From positions 53,872 through 117,871 of the forward strand of contig JBMZAX010000005.1 of the NCBI GenBank assembly GCA_049611805.1: 64,000 bases of DNA. The letters run 5' to 3'. The notes below the pieces were generated by a model that saw only the letters and a program-made list of their open reading frames with translations, had not been told where the DNA came from and did no database searches. Of this stretch, positions 8,185 through 16,250 are shown in pieces. Position numbers and translations under genes: made by a program. This stretch comes from UBA7378 sp049611805 (GTDB taxonomy: Bacteria; Pseudomonadota; Alphaproteobacteria; RS24). How positions within the stretch are numbered: position 1 is the stretch's first letter; every line of letters begins with the position of its first letter.

Positions 8185-8197
8185 TGACCGGTGGTCA
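8185..8197. promoter_or_regulatory. TetR-type operator before the aldehyde dehydrogenase operon
   Basis: TGACC-GGT-GGTCA is a perfect 5-3-5 inverted repeat in the promoter region of the aldehyde dehydrogenase-tetR-reductase operon. ACC..GGT cores of this kind are common among TetR-family operators. A related GACCA-AG-TGGTC occurs in the paaG/paaX gap at 25144-25155. Confidence 0.6.
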
Positions 8198-8272
8198 TTT
8201 AAAACATACAAAGCGATCGCGTCAAGGGCGTGTCGGATGTGCCACCCGGCAGACCGGAAATTTAAACCGGAA

Positions 8273-8608
8273 TTATGGCCGGCGGATTTCTCCGACGCCC
8301 GCGCAATTTTGCTCGGCCATTTCTTGTTTCAGTTCTCTTATTTTTTTCGAGGCCGCAGTCGCATCCGAAAACGCGTCCATTCTTTTGACCAATAAGGATG
8401 GCCATGCGAAGACCGCCTCTTCAATATCGCTCCTGTGTTTTTCTGCCGCGCTTGTTTCGATTTCGGCCTTTTTGTTTTTGGCTTCTTTATATGAAGCGGC
8501 CAGCTCGGTGCATCCCGTCGTTTTTTTCGCGACCGACGCGGCGTCCCGCTTTGCTGCGGGCGCACACCCCAAGACAGCGATCGCGGGCAATAACAAAATG
8601 TAACGCAT
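8273..8608 (-). CDS. Small putative lipoprotein, coiled-coil, function unknown
   Basis: About 111 residues from the ATG at 8608; a longer start at 8623 adds MRIFF. The N-terminus has a basic start, a hydrophobic stretch and a VLGC lipobox, so signal peptidase II processing and membrane anchoring are predicted. The remainder is charged and helical (KEAKNKKAEIE, IRELKQEMAEQN), probably a short coiled coil, with one later cysteine pair. I do not recognise the family. It stands alone between the aldehyde dehydrogenase operon and the transporter cluster and points away from the latter. Confidence 0.6.
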   Translation of the reverse strand: MRYILLLPAIAVLGCAPAAKRDAASVAKKTTGCTELAASYKEAKNKKAEIETSAAEKHRSDIEEAVFAWPSLLVKRMDAFSDATAASKKIRELKQEMAEQNCAGVGEIRRP

Positions 8609-8623
8609 GAAAAATATTCTCAT

Positions 8624-9146
8624 TAAACTTGACCGAAAATCATTTGGGAACCTGACCGGAAATCAGCGCGTGGATGAGGGGCGGGGCCAAATGTGTCAGA
8701 TCTTGTCGGTCGGGTCGGGGTGGCCGCCGCCGCCCCAAACAATATTTGTATTGAAATTTCTTCACTGATATACCAAAAGTTATCATAGGTTCATTTTCCA
8801 TAAGGGTAGTGCGTGGTTCTGGGTTTTCCTGATAATTTGCAAAGTCGACTTTTTACAAGTTTCTTCATTGAAATCCCCATCATTATAAAATAATTGTTTC
8901 CATATGGGATTATTTCCAATTAGGATTATCAGAAGCCAACAGTTTACCGGATCGAGATTTTCTCACCTTAGGATCGTCACTTCATTTTAGGATTTTGTGC
9001 ACCAAAAAAATTTATGCCGATTGATGGGCAGTTTTTCTGTCCTTGTCGAAAAAAATTGAAAACCGGTCGAAGCTGTGTCTCAGATGTCGGCCTGGCTTTT
9101 CCGAAGTCGGCTAGAATGTCAATGTTTTCGTTTTTGGGAGGAACGA
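8624..9146. other. Long AT-rich gap upstream of the transporter cluster
   Basis: No credible gene. The left end holds a direct repeat of TGACCGRAAATCA (8630-8642 and 8653-8665, 23-bp period). The right half is AT-rich and probably carries the promoter for the MMPL-DUF1329-YCF48-DUF1302 genes, but I cannot place clear -35 and -10 boxes. The AT content differs visibly from the flanking catabolic genes. Confidence 0.5.
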
Positions 9147-11528
9147 ATGGAAGAATTTCAAAAAAGAGTTGCGGAAGTAACAATGAAGAACAGTGTGGCG
9201 TCTTTCGTCATTCTGATGCTGGTCACAGCGTTCTTCGCCGTCGGAATTCAGCGCGTTGACATAAGAACAATTTTTTCCGATCTGTTTCCAAAGAACCATC
9301 CTTTCGTAGAGACATTCAAAGACCATCCCAACTTTGGCAATCCACTTACAGTGGTGATGATGGTAAAGGTCAAAAACGGCGATATCTATAATTCCGAAAC
9401 ATTGGAAAAAATTTGGCGTATGAGCCGAGATATTGACTTGGCTCCAGCGGTCGACCACGACCAAATCCTATCTATCGCCACAGAGAAGGCCCGTTATTCC
9501 GAAGCGACGCCGTTCGGTATTGATACCCGTCCGCTCATGGGCGACCGTGCACCGCAGACCGAAGAGGAAATGCGTGAGTTTAAAAATCGCGTAAACAAGG
9601 CTCCCTACGTTCAGACCTTTTTTATATCTCCGGACGAAACGGCGACTGTGGTGACGGCGACATTTATCGAGCGTCTCTTGGATTACGGAAAGACATCAAA
9701 ATATGTTCAGGAACTGGCGGAACGTGAGCGTGATGAAAATCACGAAGTCTATGTAGCCGGCGCCCCTATTCTGACAGGGTGGGTTTACGCCTATCAGGTC
9801 GAGATGCTTTCCATTTTCGGCGTTACGCTGGCAGCCTTGTTCATTTCTCTGATACTTTATATGCGAAATATTCCCGGAGTGATCACGCCGCTCTTTGTGA
9901 GTGTGGTTGCAGCGATTTGGGGTTTTGGGTTTGTTGGCTGGATCGGTGATCCGATCGAGCCGCTCATTATGGTGGTGCCGCTCTTGCTGGTCGCGCGCTC
10001 CTTCAGCCACTGCGTGCAATTTATCGAACGTTATTATGAAATATATGAAGAGACCGGAGATCGACACAAATCGGCCGAATTGGCGCTCAGAGTTTTAATG
10101 GCGCCCGGTGCACTTGGTATCGTTACAGATGCAACGGGTCTTTTCCTTATCGCCATCGCTCCTATTCCGGTGATGGAACGCTTTGCCCTTTTTTGCGGGT
10201 TTTGGGCGCTTATTTTGGTGCCGGCCAATCTGTTCCTGTCGCCCATTCTACTGTCTTGGTTCCCCGCGCCCAAAAATGTCAAAATTTTGTTGGGCAAAGA
10301 AGAGGGAGCAAAGTTCCATGGGGCAGTGGTCAATCTTTTGGAAAAGATTTCAAAGCTCAGTTTTGGCAAGGGTGCGCGGTTTAGTGCCACTACTTTCGCC
10401 ATAATTATTGCAGTGTGTCTGTATTTGATGCCGCAAATCCGGGTCGGTAATCCGGTGGAGGGCAGTAATCTCTTATGGGAAGACTCCGACTACAACACTG
10501 CTGTCAGGGCTATCAATCAGAACTTCCCCGGCTTGATGACACTGGAGCTTGTTTTTGAGGGCAAGGACGAGAACGTTAGGACAGTGAAGCGCGCCGAGAC
10601 CGTGCAAGTAATGAATGAAATTCAGCGGCGCCTTGAGGAATCCGAGTTCCCGCCCACAGCCACGCTATCTTTCGCCGACTACTTGCCGGAGGCGAGCCGT
10701 CTTTATCAAGGCGGCAACCCGAAGTGGTCTCCGCTGGATTATACCGACGATGCGGTCAATGCGGCTGCAGGTGCGCTTCTTTTGGGTGCGAGTTCCAAGG
10801 CTTATAGCCATGTATCGGATTTTGAGCTTAAAAACGGGACTGTGTCTCTCTGGTATAAAGACAATAAGCAGGACACGGTGGACCAAGCTCTCGAGGCTGC
10901 AAACGAAGTGATTGCGGATATAGGTCAGGATTTTCCTGAGTTCAAAATTCGCCTCGCGACAGGTGCGATTGCCCTGCAGCAATCTGTGAACGATACGGTG
11001 GACCTCTATCAGTGGTACATCTTGGCGGCACTGAATGCCGTCATCCTGCTCACCTGCTCGTTGGCTTACGGTTCTATTCTGGCGGGGATACTGCTTCTTA
11101 TACCCGTAAACCTATCAAATATGATGCTTGGCTCCACCATGGTTTTGATGGGTATTGGGCTGGATGTGAACACGCTTCCGATTGCCGCGATTGGCATTGG
11201 CGTGGGCATCGACTACGGAATTTATCTGCTTAGCCGAATTTGTGAGGAACATTCTGGTGATGATTATGGTGCCGCCATCATGACTGCAGTCATGACCACC
11301 GGGAAAGCTATTTTCTTTACGGCTACGATTGTTCTGATAAGCATTCTGCCTTGGTATTATCTTTCAGGGCTGAAGTTTCTAGCTGATATGGGGCTCTTAC
11401 TGGTGTTGGTCATGCTGATCAACATGGTGGTGGCCCTCATAGGTGTGCCCCTGCTCGTATATCTTCTCAAACCCAAATTTGTTAATGCTGATATTGCCTG
11501 GTTGAACGAGGATTGGAGAAAAATATAG
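9147..11528 (+). CDS. RND-superfamily transporter, MMPL type
   Basis: 793 residues from the ATG at 9147, chosen because GGGAGGAACGA lies directly upstream; an in-frame extension to 9075 has no such signal. The layout is two halves, each with one N-terminal membrane segment (the first near residues 13-35), a long periplasmic loop and a block of about five membrane segments, as in MMPL/HpnN/SSD-type RND proteins. The second block carries GIDYGIYLL with Asp689-Tyr690, the expected proton-relay position; the first block has SFSHC with His288 there. Known MMPL relatives move lipids such as hopanoids or mycolates. No adaptor of the AcrA type is adjacent; the DUF1329, YCF48 and DUF1302 genes downstream probably provide periplasmic and outer-membrane parts. 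Confidence 0.88.
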   Translation: MEEFQKRVAEVTMKNSVASFVILMLVTAFFAVGIQRVDIRTIFSDLFPKNHPFVETFKDHPNFGNPLTVVMMVKVKNGDIYNSETLEKIWRMSRDIDLAPAVDHDQILSIATEKARYSEATPFGIDTRPLMGDRAPQTEEEMREFKNRVNKAPYVQTFFISPDETATVVTATFIERLLDYGKTSKYVQELAERERDENHEVYVAGAPILTGWVYAYQVEMLSIFGVTLAALFISLILYMRNIPGVITPLFVSVVAAIWGFGFVGWIGDPIEPLIMVVPLLLVARSFSHCVQFIERYYEIYEETGDRHKSAELALRVLMAPGALGIVTDATGLFLIAIAPIPVMERFALFCGFWALILVPANLFLSPILLSWFPAPKNVKILLGKEEGAKFHGAVVNLLEKISKLSFGKGARFSATTFAIIIAVCLYLMPQIRVGNPVEGSNLLWEDSDYNTAVRAINQNFPGLMTLELVFEGKDENVRTVKRAETVQVMNEIQRRLEESEFPPTATLSFADYLPEASRLYQGGNPKWSPLDYTDDAVNAAAGALLLGASSKAYSHVSDFELKNGTVSLWYKDNKQDTVDQALEAANEVIADIGQDFPEFKIRLATGAIALQQSVNDTVDLYQWYILAALNAVILLTCSLAYGSILAGILLLIPVNLSNMMLGSTMVLMGIGLDVNTLPIAAIGIGVGIDYGIYLLSRICEEHSGDDYGAAIMTAVMTTGKAIFFTATIVLISILPWYYLSGLKFLADMGLLLVLVMLINMVVALIGVPLLVYLLKPKFVNADIAWLNEDWRKI

Positions 11529-11857
11529 GATGGATGTTTGATCAATTTTGCTCCAAGGAAAAATCATAGTGGCATGCATAGTGCTATTTGTATCCAAAAT
11601 GCAACATTCCAGTAAAAGATGGTTGATTTCGTAAAAACTTACTTTTGGACACAAAAAACACTTGCAAATTTCACTAAACGGTAATGAAGTAAAAATGTAG
11701 TTTCTTGAGAATTTAGGTTCTCGAATTGGGGGGGGTTTCACGGAAGCGGAATATTTTGTTTGTCGAGACAATTTTGTTTCAACGGTTGTCATTAGGGCTA
11801 GAAATATCTGCCAACTGTTTAAAGGTTAAAAACTAAATTTTTTCTTGGGAGGGAAAA
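11529..11857. other. Gap between the transporter and the first DUF1329 gene
   Basis: 329 bp, AT-rich, no gene. Contains a small hairpin (GAGAA and TTCTC arms at about 11706-11721), a run of eight G residues near 11728-11735, and a perfect palindrome TTGTC-GA-GACAA at 11760-11771, 86 bp before the DUF1329 start. The size suggests that the downstream genes have their own promoter and possibly their own regulator. Confidence 0.4.
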
Positions 11858-13243
11858 ATGCACATCAAAAAATTTGATTCTAACTATTCGCGTCGTTTCT
11901 TTTTGAAACAGATGACAACCGGTGCGCTTGCCACCGGCGTGTTGGCCCCGCTTTGGCCAACTATTGCCATGGGCCGCACGCTTGAAGGTGTGTATCCCGA
12001 TGAGATTTCATCTTTCGAGGGTCTCACCAAGGGTAAAATCAATAATGGCGACGTCATCAATGCCAATAATGTTGATTTCCTGAAGGACTATATGGACGAA
12101 GTTGCGTTCATGCAGGTTAAGGAAATGGGGCGTGAGATTGATACGCACGCAACAACAACTGATCCGGGCCTTCTTTCGCCGCCGGATTATCTCAATGCTT
12201 CAGTTAAGAACTCCGGTCGCGCGAAGTTTAATGCTGACGGCAATGTAGTAACTGATGACGGCTCTGCCTGGATCGGCGGCAACCCATTCCCGGATGCCAA
12301 AAATGGCACGGAAGCTTTTGCCAACATCACAATGTCATGGGGTCGCTATGACAATACGTTCTATGCGATTCAGGAAGATGACCTGAACCCTGACGGTTCG
12401 GTTGCCTATTCCTATGACTTTGCCTGGATCGAGATGCAGGCCACCGGTCGTACAAGTGACCCTGATGGGCCTTATTTCAAAGGCAAGCAGGACATGGTGC
12501 GTTATCAGACCGCTTGGTTTAATGCGCCGCAGGACGTTAAAGGCACGGCATTCCTGTCGACCTGGCCATATGACCAGCGCCAGTTCCCCGAACTGCAAGG
12601 CTATCTGCCGGCGTTTAAGCGGGTTCGTCGTTTCCCGACCAACCAGCGCTTTGAGCCGCTTCTGCCCGGTCCGACTTGGTATCTGTCAGATGCTTGGGGT
12701 GCAGGTGATCCCTGGTTGACTTGGGGTAACTTTAAAATCGTCCACCGTGGCCCGATGGTTGGCCCGGCCGGACCCGGTAACTTTAATTCGAAGGACCCGA
12801 ACTGGAAACGTGAGCGCGTTGGTGGGCCTCAGGGCACCAGCTTCTTCCGCTCGGATTACGAAGTGATCCCGGATGTGGTTGTGATCGAATGCGAGCCTAC
12901 CGGATATCCGCGGGCGCCGATCAGCAAACGCCGTGTCTATCTGGATGCGCGTACGATGGTGGCCTATACCAGCGTGAACTATGACCGTCAGGGCAAGGTT
13001 TACAAAAACTTTGAGCATGGTAACGGCATGTCGATCGATAAAGATGGCACTGTTACCAAGGCATATAAAGGCGGTCCGCTGTGGTCATGGAACTTCGTGA
13101 TTATTCACGATGTACAGACCGGTCGGATCTCTCTGCCGGAGCTTGTTAAGGAAATGTCCGGCGGTTATCCGACGCATTATGATGATGCCGCTGACTATGA
13201 CCGCTATCTGACCAAGTCTGCTATCCGCAGGTTGGGTGCCTAA
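11858..13243 (+). CDS. DUF1329 protein with Tat signal (paralogue 1)
   Basis: 461 residues. The N-terminus has a twin-arginine motif SRRFFLK at residues 11-17 followed by a hydrophobic segment, so export in folded form by the Tat pathway is predicted. The body is typical DUF1329: a PGLLSPPDYLNAS-like region, GNPFPDAKNGTEAFANITMSWG, and LPAFKRVRRFPTNQRFEPL starting at residue 250. From memory the family is related to LolA/LolB-type lipid-binding folds, which suits a periplasmic carrier of a hydrophobic molecule, but no biochemical role is established that I know of. GGGAGGGAAAA precedes the ATG. It lies between the MMPL transporter and the YCF48 and DUF1302 genes. A second copy is at 16251. 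Confidence 0.88.
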   Translation: MHIKKFDSNYSRRFFLKQMTTGALATGVLAPLWPTIAMGRTLEGVYPDEISSFEGLTKGKINNGDVINANNVDFLKDYMDEVAFMQVKEMGREIDTHATTTDPGLLSPPDYLNASVKNSGRAKFNADGNVVTDDGSAWIGGNPFPDAKNGTEAFANITMSWGRYDNTFYAIQEDDLNPDGSVAYSYDFAWIEMQATGRTSDPDGPYFKGKQDMVRYQTAWFNAPQDVKGTAFLSTWPYDQRQFPELQGYLPAFKRVRRFPTNQRFEPLLPGPTWYLSDAWGAGDPWLTWGNFKIVHRGPMVGPAGPGNFNSKDPNWKRERVGGPQGTSFFRSDYEVIPDVVVIECEPTGYPRAPISKRRVYLDARTMVAYTSVNYDRQGKVYKNFEHGNGMSIDKDGTVTKAYKGGPLWSWNFVIIHDVQTGRISLPELVKEMSGGYPTHYDDAADYDRYLTKSAIRRLGA

Positions 13244-13247
13244 TCAC

Positions 13248-14195
13248 ATGCGGCTCCTTAAATCAGCCTTAGCTTTTACTATACTGGGGGTTGTCGGTTC
13301 GGCTTTTGCTGCTGACAACTTCCAGGCAGTAAGGTCTGGATTGCCTCACGATGCAATTTATTCACTCGATCGTTCAGGGAATTCTCTCTGGGCAATCGGG
13401 GGACATGGCCTCGTTCTACGTTCTGATGATAACGGCGGGGAATGGGAACGAATTGCTTCACCGGGCGACTTTGCAGCCTTGGGTATGGCCATCCATAAGG
13501 GTCAACCGGTTTTGGTTGGCCAGGCTGGGAAAGCTCTTCAGCTGTCCACTGACAGTGAAAGCTGGGAGCCACTGGACTCGGGTACCGAGGAGCGTCTTCT
13601 TGACATCGTCACTTTGTCTAACGGCAGCCAATTGGCCGTTGGATCATTTGGGACAATCGTGAAGCGTTCTTATGGCAGTGATAGCTTCAAGAAAGTCTCC
13701 GTGGATTGGGATGCAATTGCCGAGGACGGATTTGAGCCGCACTTGTACGATGTCATGCAGACAACAGCTGGCACCATATTAATTGCGGCAGAATTTGGCA
13801 TGGTCTTGCGGAGCCGCGATGGTGGCAAGACTTGGTCTGTTCAGAATAACAACGACTCGTCTGTTTTCGCCCTGCACCAGGGGAGGAATGGTCGTTTGGT
13901 CGGAGTGGGGCAGGCTGGATATATTATCTCATCGAAGGATGATGGCGTATCTTGGCAGACTTCCAAGTCAGGCACCAATGCTAATCTATTGGGCGTGAGC
14001 TCTTCGGGCAAAACTTTTGCTGTTGTGGGCGTTCGCGCGGTACTGCGAAGCGAAAATGGTGGCAAGAGTTGGAAGGCTGTTTCCAATCGGGACACTGAAA
14101 GACGGTGGTATCAAGGCATAGTGGGCGTTAGCCCTGATAGCGATGGCAGGAAGTTTGTAGCTGCCGGTCAATTCGGACAAATCGTAAATTTCTGA
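13248..14195 (+). CDS. YCF48-like BNR-repeat beta-propeller, exported
   Basis: 315 residues from the ATG at 13248; an in-frame GTG at 13236 would overlap the DUF1329 stop. A Sec signal peptide (LALTILGVVGSAFA-like, cleavage near residue 21) is followed by repeated GxVLRSxDGGxxW units: LVLRSDDNGGEWE, MVLRSRDGGKTWS, YIISSKDDGVSWQ and AVLRSENGGKSWK, i.e. four clear BNR/YCF48 blades and some degenerate ones. YCF48 (HCF136) helps photosystem II assembly in cyanobacteria; there is no photosynthesis here, so a scaffold or chaperone role for the neighbouring DUF1302 barrel or MMPL pump is more likely (inference). It starts 4 bp after the DUF1329 gene and ends 28 bp before the DUF1302 gene, so it is almost certainly co-transcribed. 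Confidence 0.82.
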   Translation: MRLLKSALAFTILGVVGSAFAADNFQAVRSGLPHDAIYSLDRSGNSLWAIGGHGLVLRSDDNGGEWERIASPGDFAALGMAIHKGQPVLVGQAGKALQLSTDSESWEPLDSGTEERLLDIVTLSNGSQLAVGSFGTIVKRSYGSDSFKKVSVDWDAIAEDGFEPHLYDVMQTTAGTILIAAEFGMVLRSRDGGKTWSVQNNNDSSVFALHQGRNGRLVGVGQAGYIISSKDDGVSWQTSKSGTNANLLGVSSSGKTFAVVGVRAVLRSENGGKSWKAVSNRDTERRWYQGIVGVSPDSDGRKFVAAGQFGQIVNF

Positions 14196-14223
14196 TTCGA
14201 TAAGTATTTGGGAGGATACTAGA

Positions 14224-16164
14224 ATGAAAAAGCATACATTAACTCTAGCGGCACTCAGTGTCGTGGCAACCGGGGGGGTGGCATACGCTGAGCCGAGCTT
14301 TAGCATCACCGGTATGATCCGCCAGGAAATTGCCAATAATACAGGCGGGGCAAACCAGCACACGCATTGGGGCACTCCGTGGAATGGCAAGGCAAATACA
14401 AGCCATACCCGAGGTATGGATAAGATTAATGCTGCTGGGATCACAGACGCCTATGTAGCCACGACGGTCGGCATCGAGAATAATACGACCCGGTCTAACA
14501 TCACTCCGCAAGAGCCGGATTGGACGCAATGGGCAACACGCCTGGAAATTGATGTGCAAGCCCGTTTCACAGACAATCTATCAGGCTACATGAAACTGCG
14601 TGGTTACCAAGATAACGTGCAGCATGATTTTCTGAGAAGCTATGACCTTTTCGGCAATAATGGTGTGAACGGGATTAATAATCCAGAGCGCACACTTTTT
14701 GCTGCGGGCGCATACGGCGCAACCTTGCAATATAGGAACACACCGCTTGACAATGGCCATGGTTCGATCCTTGAGCATAATGAAGAAGATTATATGCTAG
14801 ATTTGCCAGCCTTCTACCTCGACTACAACAAAGGCCCACTATGGCTCCGCGTCGGTAACCAACAAATTGCCTGGGGTGAAGCGCTGTTCTTCCGTGTCTT
14901 TGACGTGGTGCAGGGCCTTGACTTGCGACGTCACAGTGTTCTGGGTGTTGCTGCCGAAGAATATTCGGACAGCCGTATTCCTTCTCCGGCCATTCGCGGT
15001 AGTTGGCGCTTTGACAATGGTTGGGAACTGGAAGGTTATGCCCAGCAATTCCGTCCATCAATTCTTCCGCGCCCAGGCACACCTTATAGCCTAGTTGCCG
15101 AAGCCTTTACAGTATTCGAAGAGCCAGGCTATGAGAAAGATGAGGACGACATTGATGTCGGCTTCCGCTTCTCGGGTCAGTACAACAACTTCGATTTAGC
15201 ATTTATGGCGGTTTCACGGACTGCACCCGAAGGGACGTACCGTTGGGCCCGTAATGAGCTGGGTCTGGATGCTCTGGGCATCCGCAGTGGCTTAGCTTTT
15301 GCCCCCGACCCGCTCGGCACGGCAAGTGCGGATGAGTGGACTTGGGGTGCATCGTGGTTGCGTTTTAATCCTATCACGACACTGGATACTTCTACGACTG
15401 AAGCTCCGTTCATTACAGATGCAACGCTCGCAGGTGCATTTTCTCCAACAGCCATGGCTGCTAGCATTAATGCTGCCGGCGTGGCTGGAGTAACTACCAC
15501 GGCGTCAGAAATGCAGCTGGCTGAATTGGACTTCTTCTTTGGCCCAACAGGGTTTGGCCCTCTGCGTGGATATCTCCATCGTGACTACGACGAGGAAGTG
15601 ATTGTCGGTGCTAGCATGAAATATGTTTTCACAGGCGCACCAGATAGCTTTACTGATCAGCTTATTTTGGGTGTTGAGGCAACCTTCACTCAGGATCGTC
15701 AGTTTACAAATCCGAGCTTGTCACAAACCAAGCTTGAAGAGGATGAGTTTACGAGTGTTGTGTCTCTTGAGAAATATCACAAATTCTCATCTAAATTCCC
15801 GGCTACATACTTGGTTGGCCAGTGGATGCATAAAACGGAAAGTGATATGTTTGGTCGCCACCTCTCCGGTAATGGCTCCGACAGCACTACTGGTGGTGTC
15901 CCGACCGGCGATGACGACTTCAATGCAATCGCGTTGGCCGTTCAACAGCCATTCCCCAATCTGATTTGGCGTGCTGATATGTCAATTCTCTATGATCTGG
16001 AGGGCGGCATCCTGGTACAGCCTGGTGTTCGCTGGCGTCCGCGTGATGATTTCCAATTGGATCTCTACGCAAACATCATCGACAGTGATGGCGGCAATGA
16101 TGACATCATGGGTACACTTGAAACCCAAGATGAGGTCTTTGCAAGATTCTCCTACTACTTCTAG
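14224..16164 (+). CDS. DUF1302 outer-membrane beta-barrel protein
   Basis: 646 residues. Signal peptide MKKHTLTLAALS to AYA (cleavage near residue 22), then a protein rich in alternating aromatic and polar residues ending FARFSYYF with a terminal phenylalanine, the usual outer-membrane barrel signature recognised by BamA. Central YDNxxARTxLxx-like features and a WLRVGNQQIAWGEALFFRVFD segment are typical of DUF1302. GGGAGGATACTAGA precedes the ATG. DUF1302 genes are known to occur with DUF1329 genes in Proteobacteria that use hydrophobic substrates; a channel role is inferred. It is followed by a strong terminator at 16185-16215. Confidence 0.85.
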   Translation: MKKHTLTLAALSVVATGGVAYAEPSFSITGMIRQEIANNTGGANQHTHWGTPWNGKANTSHTRGMDKINAAGITDAYVATTVGIENNTTRSNITPQEPDWTQWATRLEIDVQARFTDNLSGYMKLRGYQDNVQHDFLRSYDLFGNNGVNGINNPERTLFAAGAYGATLQYRNTPLDNGHGSILEHNEEDYMLDLPAFYLDYNKGPLWLRVGNQQIAWGEALFFRVFDVVQGLDLRRHSVLGVAAEEYSDSRIPSPAIRGSWRFDNGWELEGYAQQFRPSILPRPGTPYSLVAEAFTVFEEPGYEKDEDDIDVGFRFSGQYNNFDLAFMAVSRTAPEGTYRWARNELGLDALGIRSGLAFAPDPLGTASADEWTWGASWLRFNPITTLDTSTTEAPFITDATLAGAFSPTAMAASINAAGVAGVTTTASEMQLAELDFFFGPTGFGPLRGYLHRDYDEEVIVGASMKYVFTGAPDSFTDQLILGVEATFTQDRQFTNPSLSQTKLEEDEFTSVVSLEKYHKFSSKFPATYLVGQWMHKTESDMFGRHLSGNGSDSTTGGVPTGDDDFNAIALAVQQPFPNLIWRADMSILYDLEGGILVQPGVRWRPRDDFQLDLYANIIDSDGGNDDIMGTLETQDEVFARFSYYF

Positions 16165-16184
16165 GAAAACGCACATTTGATTAT

Positions 16185-16215
16185 AATGGCCCGCCTTTGG
16201 CGGGCCATTTTTTCT
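16185..16215 (+). terminator. Rho-independent terminator after the DUF1302 gene
   Basis: Perfect stem ATGGCCCGCC / GGCGGGCCAT with a TTT loop, extended by A-T pairs and followed by TTTTTTC. It ends the transcript of the first four cluster genes and separates the second DUF1329 gene, which therefore needs readthrough or its own promoter. Confidence 0.92.
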
Positions 16216-16250
16216 TGACCGAACGGCAACTCGCATCGAAGATAGATCCC

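Noticed and set aside
9147..11528. AcrB-type multidrug efflux pump
   Set aside because: Length is under 800 residues, the membrane layout is that of MMPL proteins, and no AcrA-type adaptor or TolC gene accompanies it.
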